The notes: generated from the sequence alone by a model not told the origin. Positions 41,902 to 52,694 are shown, counted from the first letter of the stretch. The stretch is DNA of 64,000 nucleotides from Heligmosomoides polygyrus polygyrus (GCA_947396885.1 OX377206.1:21261114-21325113); one strand, 5' to 3'. Translations and numbers: made by a program.

Positions 41902-42762
41902 CTATAGCGGCCTAGTAGAGTCGGTTACCCGTTGAGACAAGTTAGAAGTCTTTGAAGTCCTATCGAAATCAGAAGAATGTGAGTTTACTGGCGTCACCGA
42001 ACGATGTGGTAAGTCACGCGGAGCCTTAAGTTTAATTATGTCAAAATCACGGACAATATACAACAGCTTTCCGGCTTGCGCATTCAGTTGACCTGCCTCT
42101 TTGCGTAGTGCTCTATCTAAATGAAGCTCCTCTTCAGTGTAGTCCCTACGTGCAAAGGAGTGTACATATTTTTGAGTTAGGCTCTGTCGACCGCTACGCA
42201 TATGTGCAAGTAAAGAGTCCCTAAGTGCTTGGTTAGGTAAGGTTATTTTTATGATACGACCTCGAGCACCTGGTTTTCGAGGTTTTCCTACGGGGTAGCG
42301 ACGTGAGGTGATTTGCCCTCTATCAAATTCACTCTTCAATTCATCGTCTCCTGAAGTGTAGATAGCTTCTCTTAAGATTTCATGGTCGAATCGTCTAGTT
42401 GCTTCCTCGCTGGCTAGTTCATCAATGCCTATCCAGGCAATCATCCTCGATTTCTCTTCAATTTTTTGACTATCGTTTTTGATTTTCACCATGCTTGAAT
42501 AAAGAAGACTTTTCTGTGAGGATGCTGAATAGTGTGAGTCATTCACTTTTTTCTCTATTTCGGATAGGCGTTCAATTATCAAATTCTGCGTTTCTTTAAT
42601 ACTCTGAATCTCTCCAAAAAACCGTTCAAGCGTATCCGAAATAGTTCGCTGCATCTGGCATGAATAATTATCAAAACGTTCGATTAACATACTTGCCCAT
42701 AGAGGCATTGCCTCCTTCACTTCATTTTCGTTGTTTTTCTTGATCATTGACTGTTTTGCCAT
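41902..42762 (-). CDS. LINE ORF1: RNA-binding coiled-coil protein
   Basis: A 286-residue protein from the ATG at 42762; the frame is open further up to 42864 without another ATG. The first part is charged and probably coiled coil (residues about 30-85, with IERLSEIEKKVNDS). The middle (AWIGIDELASEE, GRIIKITLPNQALRDSLLAHM) resembles the RRM-like nucleic-acid-binding half of LINE ORF1 proteins. The tail is Ser/Thr-rich. It ends at TAG (41904-41902) and the next codon begins ORF2 in the same frame. Confidence 0.8.
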   Translation of the reverse strand: MAKQSMIKKNNENEVKEAMPLWASMLIERFDNYSCQMQRTISDTLERFFGEIQSIKETQNLIIERLSEIEKKVNDSHYSASSQKSLLYSSMVKIKNDSQKIEEKSRMIAWIGIDELASEEATRRFDHEILREAIYTSGDDELKSEFDRGQITSRRYPVGKPRKPGARGRIIKITLPNQALRDSLLAHMRSGRQSLTQKYVHSFARRDYTEEELHLDRALRKEAGQLNAQAGKLLYIVRDFDIIKLKAPRDLPHRSVTPVNSHSSDFDRTSKTSNLSQRVTDSTRPL

Positions 42763-43486
42763 TGCTGAGGACGAGAGCAGTTGAATAGGGCGACCGCACA
42801 GTAGTACGTGACCGAGCAGAAGTACGTGACCGAGCAGAATGCACCTCCTCCGACTGCGCCACACGCGCCCTACGATGGGTCCTACGATAAGCCATCACCC
42901 AAATTAGACAAATACTGACAGGTTCACCATCACATCAACATAGCTCATGCCTTCGGGAACACAGTGAGAGAGATTAATACTAACATTAATTTTTGCGCAA
43001 AAACACTATGACGTTTTTCCGCGAAAACCTTCTGATGAGTAATTTTTAATGGCCAAGTTAACGCGTATGGGAAGGAGCCATCTTGGCAAGTACCAAAACT
43101 GAATGCAACTATCGAAGGGGTTGCTGGCAAAAGAAATAGGGTCGTGACGAATAAGATCAGGACCGTGGGAGACTATAGTAGCGGTCAACAACGGGGAAAA
43201 CAACATCACCGTTCCGTCTGAATAGAACGACACAGCTTATATCGGATGACTGAGCCACCTGATGAAGGTGGAAACCGGCCTAACATCTTCACATTCCACT
43301 ACATGTAGCGTACCTCCCGGTTGGACAGAAGATGCTCTCAGATTAAAGCTGTCCTTTTCATTGAGGACGACAACAAGCATATGATTCACCGTAACCTTCA
43401 GAGAACCATATTCTTGGTTAATCCCCTGATGATGAAGTTAAAGGTAATGCAGTGAGCTACAACCCATTCTTCGAATCGAACTAAGC

Positions 43487-43527
43487 AAGTGCAACACACG
43501 CCGTAAGGTCCGTCGCAGCACTTGTCT
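43487..43527 (+). repeat. Decayed Helitron-type 3' hairpin
   Basis: GCAAGTGCAACACACGCCGT then AAGGTCCGTCGCAGCACTTG matches the hairpin terminus at 17893-17933 with a few changes that weaken the stem. Confidence 0.55.
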
Positions 43528-43836
43528 TGAATGATTTGACGTTTCCAGCCCTTGACGATGATACCCATACATTAGCTTGGATAAAAACCGATATCAATCT
43601 CGGTTGGAAGGCGAACAAGACATCGATCGTCTACATCTGTCACGTCAAGACAATGAAAGCAAGAAGTGGACAGTTCTTCGATAAGAACCAACGAAGCTTT
43701 TACCGATTGCGACAAAAACTGTCTTCGAATAGTACGCATATAAAAGTCATTAAATTGGTAGTAGTTAATGAAAAGGGCACGGAGCACATGTTTGGTAACC
43801 CAGTTAGAAAAAAAAATGGAACGAATCGATTATCAC

Positions 43837-44803
43837 CTGATGCTGTTTGTTGTTCCACGACAGAAGTCCTAGCTCAATAAGCTTTGCACATACATCATTG
43901 TTAAGATCTCGCAATGAGTTGACCTATAACAGTACACATCGAGCTATGCTAGACTCTTAGGCTCTAGTAAAGAAAAGCAAGGGAAATTTGTCCAAGTCTA
44001 CTTTCTGCGTGACATCCATTGCCGTCCGCCGCTATTGGTAAGGGTGAGCGGAAGAGAACACAGAAGGCATCTATTACTGCAGACGGTAACAGATGTCGAG
44101 CATAGAGGTAGACATTGGAAGACATTCCTGGATGTTGTCCATCCAAGACACCCACTGATTTTCGACTAGCTTACGTCCCCTTCCGAATGTTGGGCAAAAG
44201 ATTGACTTGTACGGCGAAATGCTAACCTCGCTGTTGATTAGCAGGCGCTCCACTCTCAGCCGCTCACAGAGGGACCTGATACCATCGGCGGATGAAAGCA
44301 TATCCATGTTAAGCACTCAGCGAGACGTAAATAGCATGATTTCCTGCAACATGGATGATGACGTCAATCTCACAATTCAAGGCATACGGGCATCAAAACG
44401 CGTCACGCTTCATCAGAACAGAACATTTGATCCTATTCACGATGTAAACTGAGAATGCGATACCGGTCACGGAGAAAATCGATATACAATTTGTACAAAC
44501 CGAAGTGAACCAGGCTAGAAAGAGGATGAATTTTCCGGCGCAGTACATGTTCGAGGAGGGAGGGAAGTCCCTCCTATGCTTGGACTACACAGGATACTGT
44601 AGAATAGAATACATCGTTTTCCTAACAGTAGCCCCTCGAAGGTGATAAAGCCTATCGTGTAGAAATAGAAGAGATCCTAACACCATGATGCAGTTTACAA
44701 GCAACAACGGATCCGACGGCGAACTATCGAATAACCGGATGACACTGGACACCGACTCAAGGTCAATAAACGAATGGTTCCGATTTCTGCAATTTTGCAA
44801 CAC
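43837..44803 (-). CDS. Armadillo-repeat protein, partial exon set
   Basis: Candidate exons on the minus strand are 44803-44627 (phase 0 to 0, good TTTTCAG acceptor), a piece ending at 44227 (start near 44318), 44076-43964 (ends in TAG), and 43923-43837 (phase 0 to 0). The first reads VIRLFDSSPSDPLLLVNCIM then LGSLLF and HLRGATV, the usual pattern of an armadillo repeat; others read MLSSADGIRSLCERLRVERL, VIDAFCVLFRSPLPIAA, and VNSLRDLNNDVCAKLIELGL. Phases between the second and third pieces do not agree, and 43964 has a stop before the last exon, so either exon limits are wrong or the gene is broken. The function is not identified. Confidence 0.45.
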
Positions 44804-44899
44804 CTGAAAACCCAACCGTTTACCCAGACATCACTCGCCTGAACCTCGTGTATGAGGCCACCGAAGATCATGAAATGTTTTTAATCTCATCTCTTCAGA

Positions 44900-47560
44900 A
44901 TACCGCAAACCAAATACTTTCTTTCAATGAAATTTTGAGTATTGAAACGTGCGATTTTCATGCCCCATCGTGAAAACTATACTTTGGTGGAACAAATTCG
45001 GAACAAGCTATCCTTCTCACCATTGCTACTGAAACGTTCGCACGCGCTGTAGCTGTTTAGATTATACGACAGCTTGATGGAAAGATCATATCGGTTGCAC
45101 GTGGGATGGTTGTTGTAGTGTCAAAATTGTATGAGAAGCTCACCTGCAAACCACTATGCTTTCGCCGCTAGGTCCTCAATGAAAGCCACACTAAATCTCA
45201 CCCGCGTCCTTAACGCCGTGAGCGCTCCTTTGCTCCTTCCAAATAGATAAGTAATAAATCCGTGAGAAAATCGGACGAGATATTCAACGCAGTTATTGGG
45301 TAAAGCGAAGAGAATGGGTGCTCAAGTAAAACATTGGTTATCACGACAGTGATATTGCTCAAATTGACTGAAACAGGCCCAACGAACAGCTGTTTTGACG
45401 AACTTGCATGAGAACGCCAGTAATTGCTTCGAAATAAAGAAGATTTTGAGCAAATCCAGAGAAGCGAGAGGTTTTTTCGTTTTGTTTTTCCTCGTTCCTT
45501 GTTCCGAGAAGGGGCGAAAATTTGCTGGTGATGGGAAGCCGAGCAAGTATTTAAGGATAAATACATGCACAAGTTTTTACACACATGGTCGCAAAACATT
45601 GGTCTAATTACAAATCTTCCATCTCCATCCATATGAGCACAATTTAAAGTAACCACTTTTCCACAGAAGATGATAGCCGCCATTTGTGGCCTGCTAAAGC
45701 AGTACCACACCCAGCAGAAATATCACAAAACAACAGTGAGAACGGGTTCGGAAAGTGGATACCAACTGCCCTTCTTATGAACATTGATTACAACTGAACA
45801 CACAGTGGCCACCATCAGTCACCTAGCGCTCAAGTTTTTTTTGCACATCGGCCAGGTACAGGATGGAGCACAGCCCCCCCCCCCCCCCCTCCTTATCCCC
45901 ACCTCTGCAGATCTGCACCAAACCCATTAAAAACCTCGACGACAATAAGAACAAAGAACAGATCAAGACACTGTCATTAAATGAGGATGAAATTCCGGAA
46001 CGCAAACGACTTGCGGGAAATTAAAGTCCGACAACACTGCTGGCGGCCGCGACGCGTCCATTCGACTAGAGCACATCCGAGAGACACTTTACGCGCTAAC
46101 CCTTGAATATATGCTTCTATCAGGGCGCACGATGTCAGAATTGGAGCATCGCAGAGACTGACGCTTCAGACATGATAGGAATATTACATGAGACAGAACA
46201 ATGTGAATAACACATTTCCCCACCATACGAATGAGGAAGAAAGTATTTTAAGGACACAAAAAAATATGCGGCGATAGCAGCTTATTCTTCTTGAAGATAA
46301 CGCCTCACAAAAATAGAGCTTTCATGCATTATTGACCCAACATTTATGTTCTATGTGAAGATGCGGGCATTCTTCCACAGATTTGTGTAACGTCGCAGTA
46401 AAATTGAACAGATTTTCTGAATGAAAAAATAAGAAATAAACCATACAAAAACGTTTTCAATAGCCAGATATGGAAGTCATACACTTTCAGAAATCTTACA
46501 CAGCACTAGAGAAAGCGCTAAAGGGCTGTGAATTGACGAGGATAACGCGTACTAAACAGCAAGGTCATAGCGACGCGTTCGCGTTGCGGCACTTTGCCCT
46601 GGGACGAGAATCATTACGACACCACTGCACGTTTTAGTCCTCTTCATTTCATTGAATAGGATCGTTCTTGTGATCCTCTGTAATCTGCACGGATCCGAGA
46701 GTCAGTATTTAGCACAAGAACTATCCGTCATTTTCTGCCTTCGTGAGTCCTGCTAGCGTGATTTATCCGGGTACTATGCACTATCTATGTGCACCATTTT
46801 TCACATAAGACCGTGGACATTATTCAAATCAAGCTGAACCGTTTTCAAGTCGGAGTTGAAGTAATAATCAAATTGGAAGCGTATAAAATAATTGTTCGAT
46901 TTAATACATTTACATTGACTTCCTTCGACGTGGTATTTTCGATTAATACGGGTTAGGGGAGCGGACCAATTCTCCGGCAAAAGGGGCTTTTCAGGAGCGA
47001 ACACCTTCGATATGCACGTTGTGCTTCACTAGGGGCTACTCACTCCAGCCAGCACTAGGATTGCATCAGGTTGGTAAGGTTCTATTAGGGTGTCCGGAAA
47101 TTTTTGAGAATCAAACTGCAGTCAAATTCCGGGTCCCTTGAGGAGTAATCCGGCGCAAAGTTTAAGGGGCATGCCTGTGACGACGTCTACACCCTGACCT
47201 ACTAACCACAGTGAAATATCTGGAAGCAGCTTTCCCGCAGTCCAAGATCTATTCCACGGTCTCTTTCCGAAGGAGATCGTCGAGCGAGGATTGGGACGTG
47301 CGTTAGAAGCTTCTTGAACCATGAGCGGGCGAGTTCGACAAACTTCACCATTGCTCATGACGAAAATCCAGACAGGAAATTGTAATGGCTACCACTAAAG
47401 CAGAAGTCACAAACCGTTTCAGAGCCAGGTGACCATGTAAAGAAGCAGTTGGTGTCGTTCTTCTTCTTCTGCTCCACCGGCTCTATTCATCGGGTCAATT
47501 ACGAGGTCCTTCCCCGAAGGCACTACATTGCCGTAGGCAGTTTTCTGTGCAACAAAACGA
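44900..47560. other. No supported gene
   Basis: A 166-codon minus-strand frame (45710-45210) has a plausible acceptor at about 45365 and a hydrophobic tail but no known motif. A C17 run lies at about 45876. A 78-codon ATG frame at 47358-47122 (minus) is unassigned. Confidence 0.4.
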
Positions 47561-47568
47561 ACAACTGG

Positions 47569-47890
47569 GCCTGTTCATACTTCGCGACAGCAGCGACAAG
47601 AGCGCAGCGCGCGGAAGTATGGACAGGCGACAGCAGCGACTAGAGCGACTAAAGCGACAAGAGCGGCTGGAGCGACAACGCCGGCGCTCGAGTATGAACA
47701 CTTTTCGGCGGCGCACGCTCTGTTTTAATCGATTCGTATCTTTGCACGGGCGACGAGAGCAATTGGAGCGACAGCGCCGGCGCTCGGTTTTAATCGATAT
47801 GCATATATTGCATGGGCGACAAGTCGCTCTTGTCGCGAAGTATGGCCTATATTATACTTCGGCGACGCGTCGCCGAAGTATAACATAGGC
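47569..47890. repeat. Harbinger-like foldback MITE copy
   Basis: Begins GGGCCTGTTCATACTTCGCG at 47569. Its interior is made of GCGACAAGAGCGACTGGAGC-type text and inverted CGCCGGCGCTCG blocks. It ends in a nested palindrome, ATACTTCGGCGACGCGTCGC + CGAAGTAT (about 47855-47882). Confidence 0.6.
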
Positions 47891-47912
47891 CTATCAGGGC
47901 AGGTTCCTAACT

Positions 47913-48165
47913 GTCATGGAGAATGTCCGACCTCATCACGCTATGAAGACGAGGGATGAACTGGAGACGCTCGGTATCATCTGCCTACCCCATCCTTCGT
48001 ATTCTCCTGGCCTCAGTACTTGTGATTATCACGCATTCAGCAGTCATAAGGCCTACAGAGGAGGGGTGAGAAATTCCACATACGCCAGAAGATCAAGTCT
48101 GCAGTTCACGAACGGATGTCACCACGTCTCTTTTCTTTCGGGAAGGATAGTGTAGCCGCTCTGCC
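47913..48165 (+). pseudogene. Mariner transposase remnant, C-terminal part
   Basis: The frame reads ENVRPHHAMKTRDELETLGI and then PHPSYSPGLSTCDYHAFSS, matching the conserved DNARPH and PHPPYSPDLAPSDYHLF motifs of mariner transposases. The Asp of the DNARPH motif is replaced by Glu and the final catalytic Asp region is altered. The rest of the element is not recognisable. Confidence 0.75.
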
Positions 48166-49409
48166 CAAATCAATGGGAGATGTATGTCGTGCCAAAGAAC
48201 GGCCGCTATCTCGATTACTGATCTTCCATTTTGTTTGGGCTTATTCTAAGCTGACCGAAAATTCTTGAAACCTTCCAGGTACCCAAGTAGTAAAAAGTTC
48301 GAAAAACACAGAAGCAATTACAAGAGTGCACCACTAACCTGTACTGCGCCATATTGGTTACCTGCCGGAAGGAAGTGAACACAGCGTTCAGATTTTTCCT
48401 AAAATCCTTTGCTTCTAAAGGCAGGAAGGGCATTGAGTGGGCATGTGTTCGACTCGAGACTGCACACCCCCAACTGCCAATCGCAGCAGGCGGATCCTGT
48501 GCTCCACTACGGCATGTGGTGCATCTAACTTATCCGTATTAAGATGCGTCACCACGGTGAAGCGGGAACAAACCTCTCAAGTACAGTACGTAATTCTAAG
48601 GTCTGTTGGATTCTTCCTGACAGCCTCTTATTCAGCGTTAGTTTGCTTCTCTTCATTCCTTTAGGTGCAATCCCAATAAGACCACCTTATAACGGGACGT
48701 TCGCTCTACCCCTCGTCCTCTTGGCGTATCCACCCTAACCCCCTGGGTTTCCTCGAGAGTAGTGGCTTCCTTACGTTGTACACTATGTTGCATGTGTCTC
48801 CGTTTCAGCTATTATTTAAATGTGTGTATAAGTGGATCTCCCCCTCCCTATTGGGATTGCACAGTGGAGACACAAGGTGCATCGGGTAGATTACGATAGC
48901 ACCGAAGAAAAAAATGTTAAGGGTGGCTGCTGCTAATAGCTCCCGTGGTTCTTAATCTTACGATGAAAGACTTCTCAGAAGGATTCAAGGATATCTATCA
49001 GATGTATGCAAGAATGTCGTTATATAGATCAGGATGAGATCTCCCGAGAAGTTGGTTTATCTCATAACGATCTCAACAGCTTACAAGAGAATTTCTATGT
49101 CAGGAACTAAGGCAAAGATGGAGGAGGAGAACGAAGCTGTTGAGTGAGAGAAATGTGTTATGTATTTACTAGCAAGTGATCCCGTCTTTGCTGAGTTCCG
49201 ATGACGCCCGCTCGCCAGTCGGTAAAGCAAAATTCTTGAACTTTGAGGAAGAAGCCAGAAAGGACTTCACTGAGCAGGACAACTGCCGAGGTCTGCGCAC
49301 CTCGCGAAATGGCTTCAGCAATCTGCTGGAAGATCCCGAAAGCGCGTGATCCCTTCTGTACCGGTTCCGAACAATTCCTGGTTTCTTGTTAAGAAGACAG
49401 CTCTGCTGT

Positions 49410-49604
49410 CTATTTGACAAGGAAGCCAGAATGTTGTGTCCGGTCCGCGCATGTCACGGTTGCGCCATGATATTCGCAGCCTTCGGCGTTGCTCATGAAC
49501 TCAGCTCTTCCTTGGTTTGCCATGAAAACTCGCCCAGTAGCCGATAAAGCATCACCATAATGGATAGCTACAATTAGAACAAGAATGAAGATGAACGCGG
49601 AAGA
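49410..49604 (-). CDS. Terminal exon of a small secreted peptide (putative)
   Basis: A 64-codon exon follows TGTTTCAG and ends at TAG (49412-49410). It opens with a hydrophobic stretch (AFIFILVLIVAIHYGDALS) that fits the end of a signal peptide, followed by about 45 polar residues with two Cys (GCEYHGATVTC). The first exon, with the Met, was not found: upstream lies a Harbinger-like MITE. A decayed second copy (about 50110-49985) has an in-frame stop. The family is not recognised. Confidence 0.35.
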   Translation of the reverse strand, partial: SSAFIFILVLIVAIHYGDALSATGRVFMANQGRAEFMSNAEGCEYHGATVTCADRTQHSGFLVK

Positions 49605-49639
49605 CTGAAACAGAATTACTGGTTGGATTTCGCTTTTCC

Positions 49640-49786
49640 TATTCCACGTCGGGAGCGACGGCTGCGGTTGGAGCAGCAGGGCAAAGCGCATGTATCGATT
49701 TTCCCTGAGTAATCGCTCGGCGTTGATCGATCCGTACGCTCTGTCCAGTCGCTCCTGTCGCGGAGTACGAACAGGCTCCTAAGCAC
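49640..49786. repeat. Harbinger-like MITE fragment
   Basis: The right end TGTCGCGGAGTACGAACAGG + CTCCTAAG resembles the terminus at 51835-51857. The interior has GTCGGGAGCGACGGCTGCGG and GTTGGAGC. Confidence 0.55.
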
Positions 49787-49984
49787 AATAACTGTCAAAA
49801 AGATAGCTCTATCTTGACAAAGACCCTTAGCAATCTGCTAGTCTCGATAACTAAGAGAAAGGTCGAGGATGAGTCCGGAAAGTATTAGGTTAAAAATTAT
49901 GCTATCAGCTCCGAAATGTGGTTGAACAGTCCAAAAATGTCAGCATCTCAACCAGAAAGCTGCGGCTAGTCGTTTTACGTCGCG

Positions 49985-50110
49985 GCAGTCGAAGGCCTTG
50001 CTCGTGGACAAGTTCTTCACTGGTTTGCCATAAGAACTCGGCCATTAGCCGAAAAGCGACAGTAAAGAGCTGCACAATAGATAGATGCTTATGAAAGTAA
50101 GGACTATTGG
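49985..50110 (-). pseudogene. Decayed copy of the secreted-peptide exon
   Basis: The minus strand reads TTTATGGCTAATGGCC-like text and TCTTATGGCAAACCAGTGAA, matching the 49410-49604 exon (TTTTCATGGCAAACCAAGGA) with a stop where Gln was. It indicates a small tandem duplication with loss of one copy. Confidence 0.4.
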
Positions 50111-50679
50111 ATGCACGGAAATACTATTGGATTTCACTGGTTCGCTTACATTTCAACAAAGTAAAGTGTTACTCAACCAATTCTTCTATGTTTTTTTCTT
50201 CTTCGAAATCTGCACCTCAAATTCGGGCTGTCGAGATTAACACGGTGATGGCATTATAAGACTTTAAACCATGCCATGGTCATTAAACTGCTAGAGATGG
50301 AAAACATCAAAGAACTTGAAAAAAATTGTGGAAAGAAGTCAATGTCAACTCTTGGTAGCTGTAGCACTCCAACCGGTTGGTTGCAGTCACTCGTGTTTCG
50401 AGTTTCGTGTCGTCTTTGGAGAGGACATTGCGCTAACTCAACACGGCCGACACAACTTTTAGTCGTCTCGCTACTTATAGATTTTTCATATTCTAATAGC
50501 CTCAAATTTTTTTGTAATTTTGCCTTGGTGTTAACCAGGAGACTACCCGAATGGTACATCTGAACGGCGGAAGGGTGTAGCCGTATATGGATAGAAGCGG
50601 CTCTGCCTCAGAAATGCGAAAACGCAAGCACATTGAACCGAGCAGCTAGGATTTGCTTTGTCATCAGCGCCGGCGATCG

Positions 50680-50760
50680 GGTGGTCCGGCGGCGGGGTAG
50701 CGGAATCATGGGAAAGCGGGCAAGGATTCGAATCAGTTCGTTGTGGCTCCGTTTTGCATG
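50680..50760 (+). repeat. tRNA-like sequence (SINE head)
   Basis: GGTCCGGCGGCGGGGTAGCG resembles an A box and AAGGATTCGAATCAG a B box. A G17 run follows at about 50791. Not a plausible functional tRNA. Confidence 0.4.
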
Positions 50761-51221
50761 CTTATAAAAGTAAGGAACGTGCAATCCCAAAGGGGGGGGG
50801 GGGGGGGAGGTACCTGGCCCGCTGCAGCCTTTTCATGCCTTTATAACTAAATTTTTCCAATATTCCGGCGACGGGACCCGCTGTTTTCACGGCAGGGCAT
50901 CAGGTAAGCATTTTACATGCTATGTTGCGTGTGTTTATTTTCAAACACAACATATTTGCAAGTGGCTATGGAGTGGCTCCCCCTCGCCCCACTTTGGCAT
51001 TGATGTAAGGAATATTGGGTTTGATAGCAATGTTACTGGATTTCATTGCTTCATTCCTTTTCTGCATAGTATGAAGTGTTACTCGTTCAATTGCCTGACA
51101 GAATATATTGGAATAGTCGAATATTCGATATCGCTAGAATTCTGAATATTCGTTCGATTTCGAACATCGAAAAGAAGCCATATTCGAACATTATTCGAAA
51201 ATCGAACGAACTTCAAATCGT

Positions 51222-51300
51222 TAGGACCCGTTCATACTTCGCGACAGCAGCGACAAGAGCGACTGGAGCGACCGACGTAGAGTGGTATGTGATTGCACCA
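51222..51300. repeat. Harbinger-like MITE fragment
   Basis: TTAGGACCCGTTCATACTTC + GCGACAGCAGCGACAAGAGC starts a second copy that ends after about 80 bp. Confidence 0.55.
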
Positions 51301-51316
51301 TAACGCCTATTTCTTG

Positions 51317-51857
51317 TAAGGGCTTGTTCATACTTCGCGACAAGAGCGACTTGCCGGCCGTGCAAAATATGCATATCGACTAAAACCGAGCGCGTGCCGC
51401 CGAAAGGTGTTTATACTCGAGCGCCGGCGCTGCCGCTCCAGTCGCTCTTGTCGCTGTGTCGCTGCGCTCGCCACGCGCGCTCGCTCGTTACGCTCTCATC
51501 GCTCCCGTCGCCCGTGCAAAACATGCGAATCGATTAAGACAGAGCGCGCGCCGCCGAAAAGTGTTCATACTCGAGCGCCGGCGTTGTCGCTGCAGCCGCT
51601 CTTGTCGCTCTAGTCGCTGCTGTCGCCTATTCATATTTCCGCGCGCTGAGCTCTTGTCGCTGCTGTCGCAAAGTATGATTTACGACAAGAGCGACTGGGG
51701 CGACGGATGTAGTGTGATGTACGTAAATAATTACGCATTTCACACTACTTTCGTCTCGAACGGAGTGTGGAGTACGCAATTATTTACGTACACCACACTA
51801 CAACCGTCGCCCCAGTCGCTCTTGTCGCTTTTGTCGCGAAGTATGAACAGGCCCTAA
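51317..51857. mobile_element. PIF/Harbinger-like MITE with TAA target duplication
   Basis: TAA (51317-51319) precedes GGGCTTGTTCATACTTCGCG and TAA (51855-51857) follows the inverse CGCGAAGTATGAACAGGCCC. The TIR and 3-bp TAA duplication fit the PIF/Harbinger superfamily. The 535-bp interior has no ORF but many GCGACAAGAGCGAC blocks on both strands, and a nested palindrome at about 51704-51806 (TGTAGTGTGATGTACGTAAA / TTTACGTACACCACACTACA). Confidence 0.75.
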
Positions 51858-52029
51858 GTCAGTAAATCAGTCAACACCGACACTAGCAAGCAGTCATAAT
51901 CCTCAATCCATCCATCCATCCTACATCATCAATCTGGCACTCAAAAGAAGTATAATAGCGTGCCTTACTTTGATCTGAAGAATGGCAGAATAGCAATCGT
52001 TCCCTTCGAACACCAGTGCGCTATGGTGT

Positions 52030-52214
52030 CCATACTCCGTTCGTCGACCCTGTCGCTCCCGTCGCCGGAGCGAAGTATGAACAGGCGACAAAAGCGACAA
52101 CACCAGCGCTCGAGTATGGACAGATCCCGGCGGCGGTGGCTCGGTTTTAATCGATTTGCATGTTTTGCACGGACAACGAGTCCCTCTCGTCGCGAAGCAT
52201 GAACAGACCCTTAA
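52030..52214. repeat. Harbinger-like MITE, partial copy
   Basis: Right end GTCGCGAAGCATGAACAGAC + CCTTAAG. The interior has GCGACAAAAGCGACAACACC and AGCGCTCGAGTATGGACAG. Confidence 0.6.
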
Positions 52215-52271
52215 GCACGGAACCTAATTCGAACAAGTTGCTCGAATACTCGAATAAACGAAAGATAGAGC

Positions 52272-52694
52272 TTATTCTATCACTCGACGCTACACTTACA
52301 ACGATGAAATTTTCACGGACGAGTTGTCCGGGGCGAGTTACAACAACAACAACGTGGTTGGACGCCACCGTATCGATTTTTGCTTTCTTTGCCGCGAGAG
52401 CGATTCTCGGACAACCCGCGCCGCATACGCCACAGCCTGCATAGCGACGAGGGGTGTTTAGCGGAGCCCGGCTTCAGCCTAGTGCTTCGGCGGTTGGGTT
52501 GAAACCACAATTTTTGGTCGGTGTGCTCGTGGCATCCGGGCGGGCAAAGGTTGTGGAGTTATGATGAAAGGCGGGGCATTCTTTCCCCTCAACCGCGCTC
52601 CACGATGTATACCGCACCCAAGTCCATCGGCGCGCCCCGGACAACTCGTCCGTGAAAATTTCATCGTTGTAAGTGTAGCGTCGAGTTATTCTAT
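52272..52694. mobile_element. 405-bp inverted-repeat element with 9-bp target duplication
   Basis: TTATTCTAT occurs at 52272-52280 and 52686-52694. Between them, arms of about 60 bp (CTCGACGCTACACTTACAAC + GATGAAATTTTCACGGACGA + GTTGTCCGGGGCG) are nearly perfect inverted repeats. The long arms and 9-bp duplication fit a Mutator-like non-autonomous element; no transposase is present. Confidence 0.85.

Larger units (their letters stand above)
38777..42860 (-). mobile_element. CR1-like LINE retrotransposon, apparently full length
   Basis: The 3' end (low coordinate) is a run of TTCTG repeats after AATAAATC, like the short-repeat tails of the CR1 group. It carries ORF1 (42762-41902) and ORF2 (41901-39019) on the minus strand, with no frameshift and one stop between them. 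Near 42800-42835 the text GACCGAGCAGAAGTACGT is repeated twice; this may be the 5' end. A target duplication was not identified. The element lies about 600 bp upstream of the first rme-6 exon that I found. Confidence 0.85.

Noticed and set aside
45210..45710. A 166-codon minus-strand protein
   Set aside because: Codes for an unstructured mix with a hydrophobic tail; splice signals are possible but no homology could be argued.
50254..50563. Paired 95-101 codon frames on both strands
   Set aside because: No recognisable domain on either strand and no splice context; likely chance.
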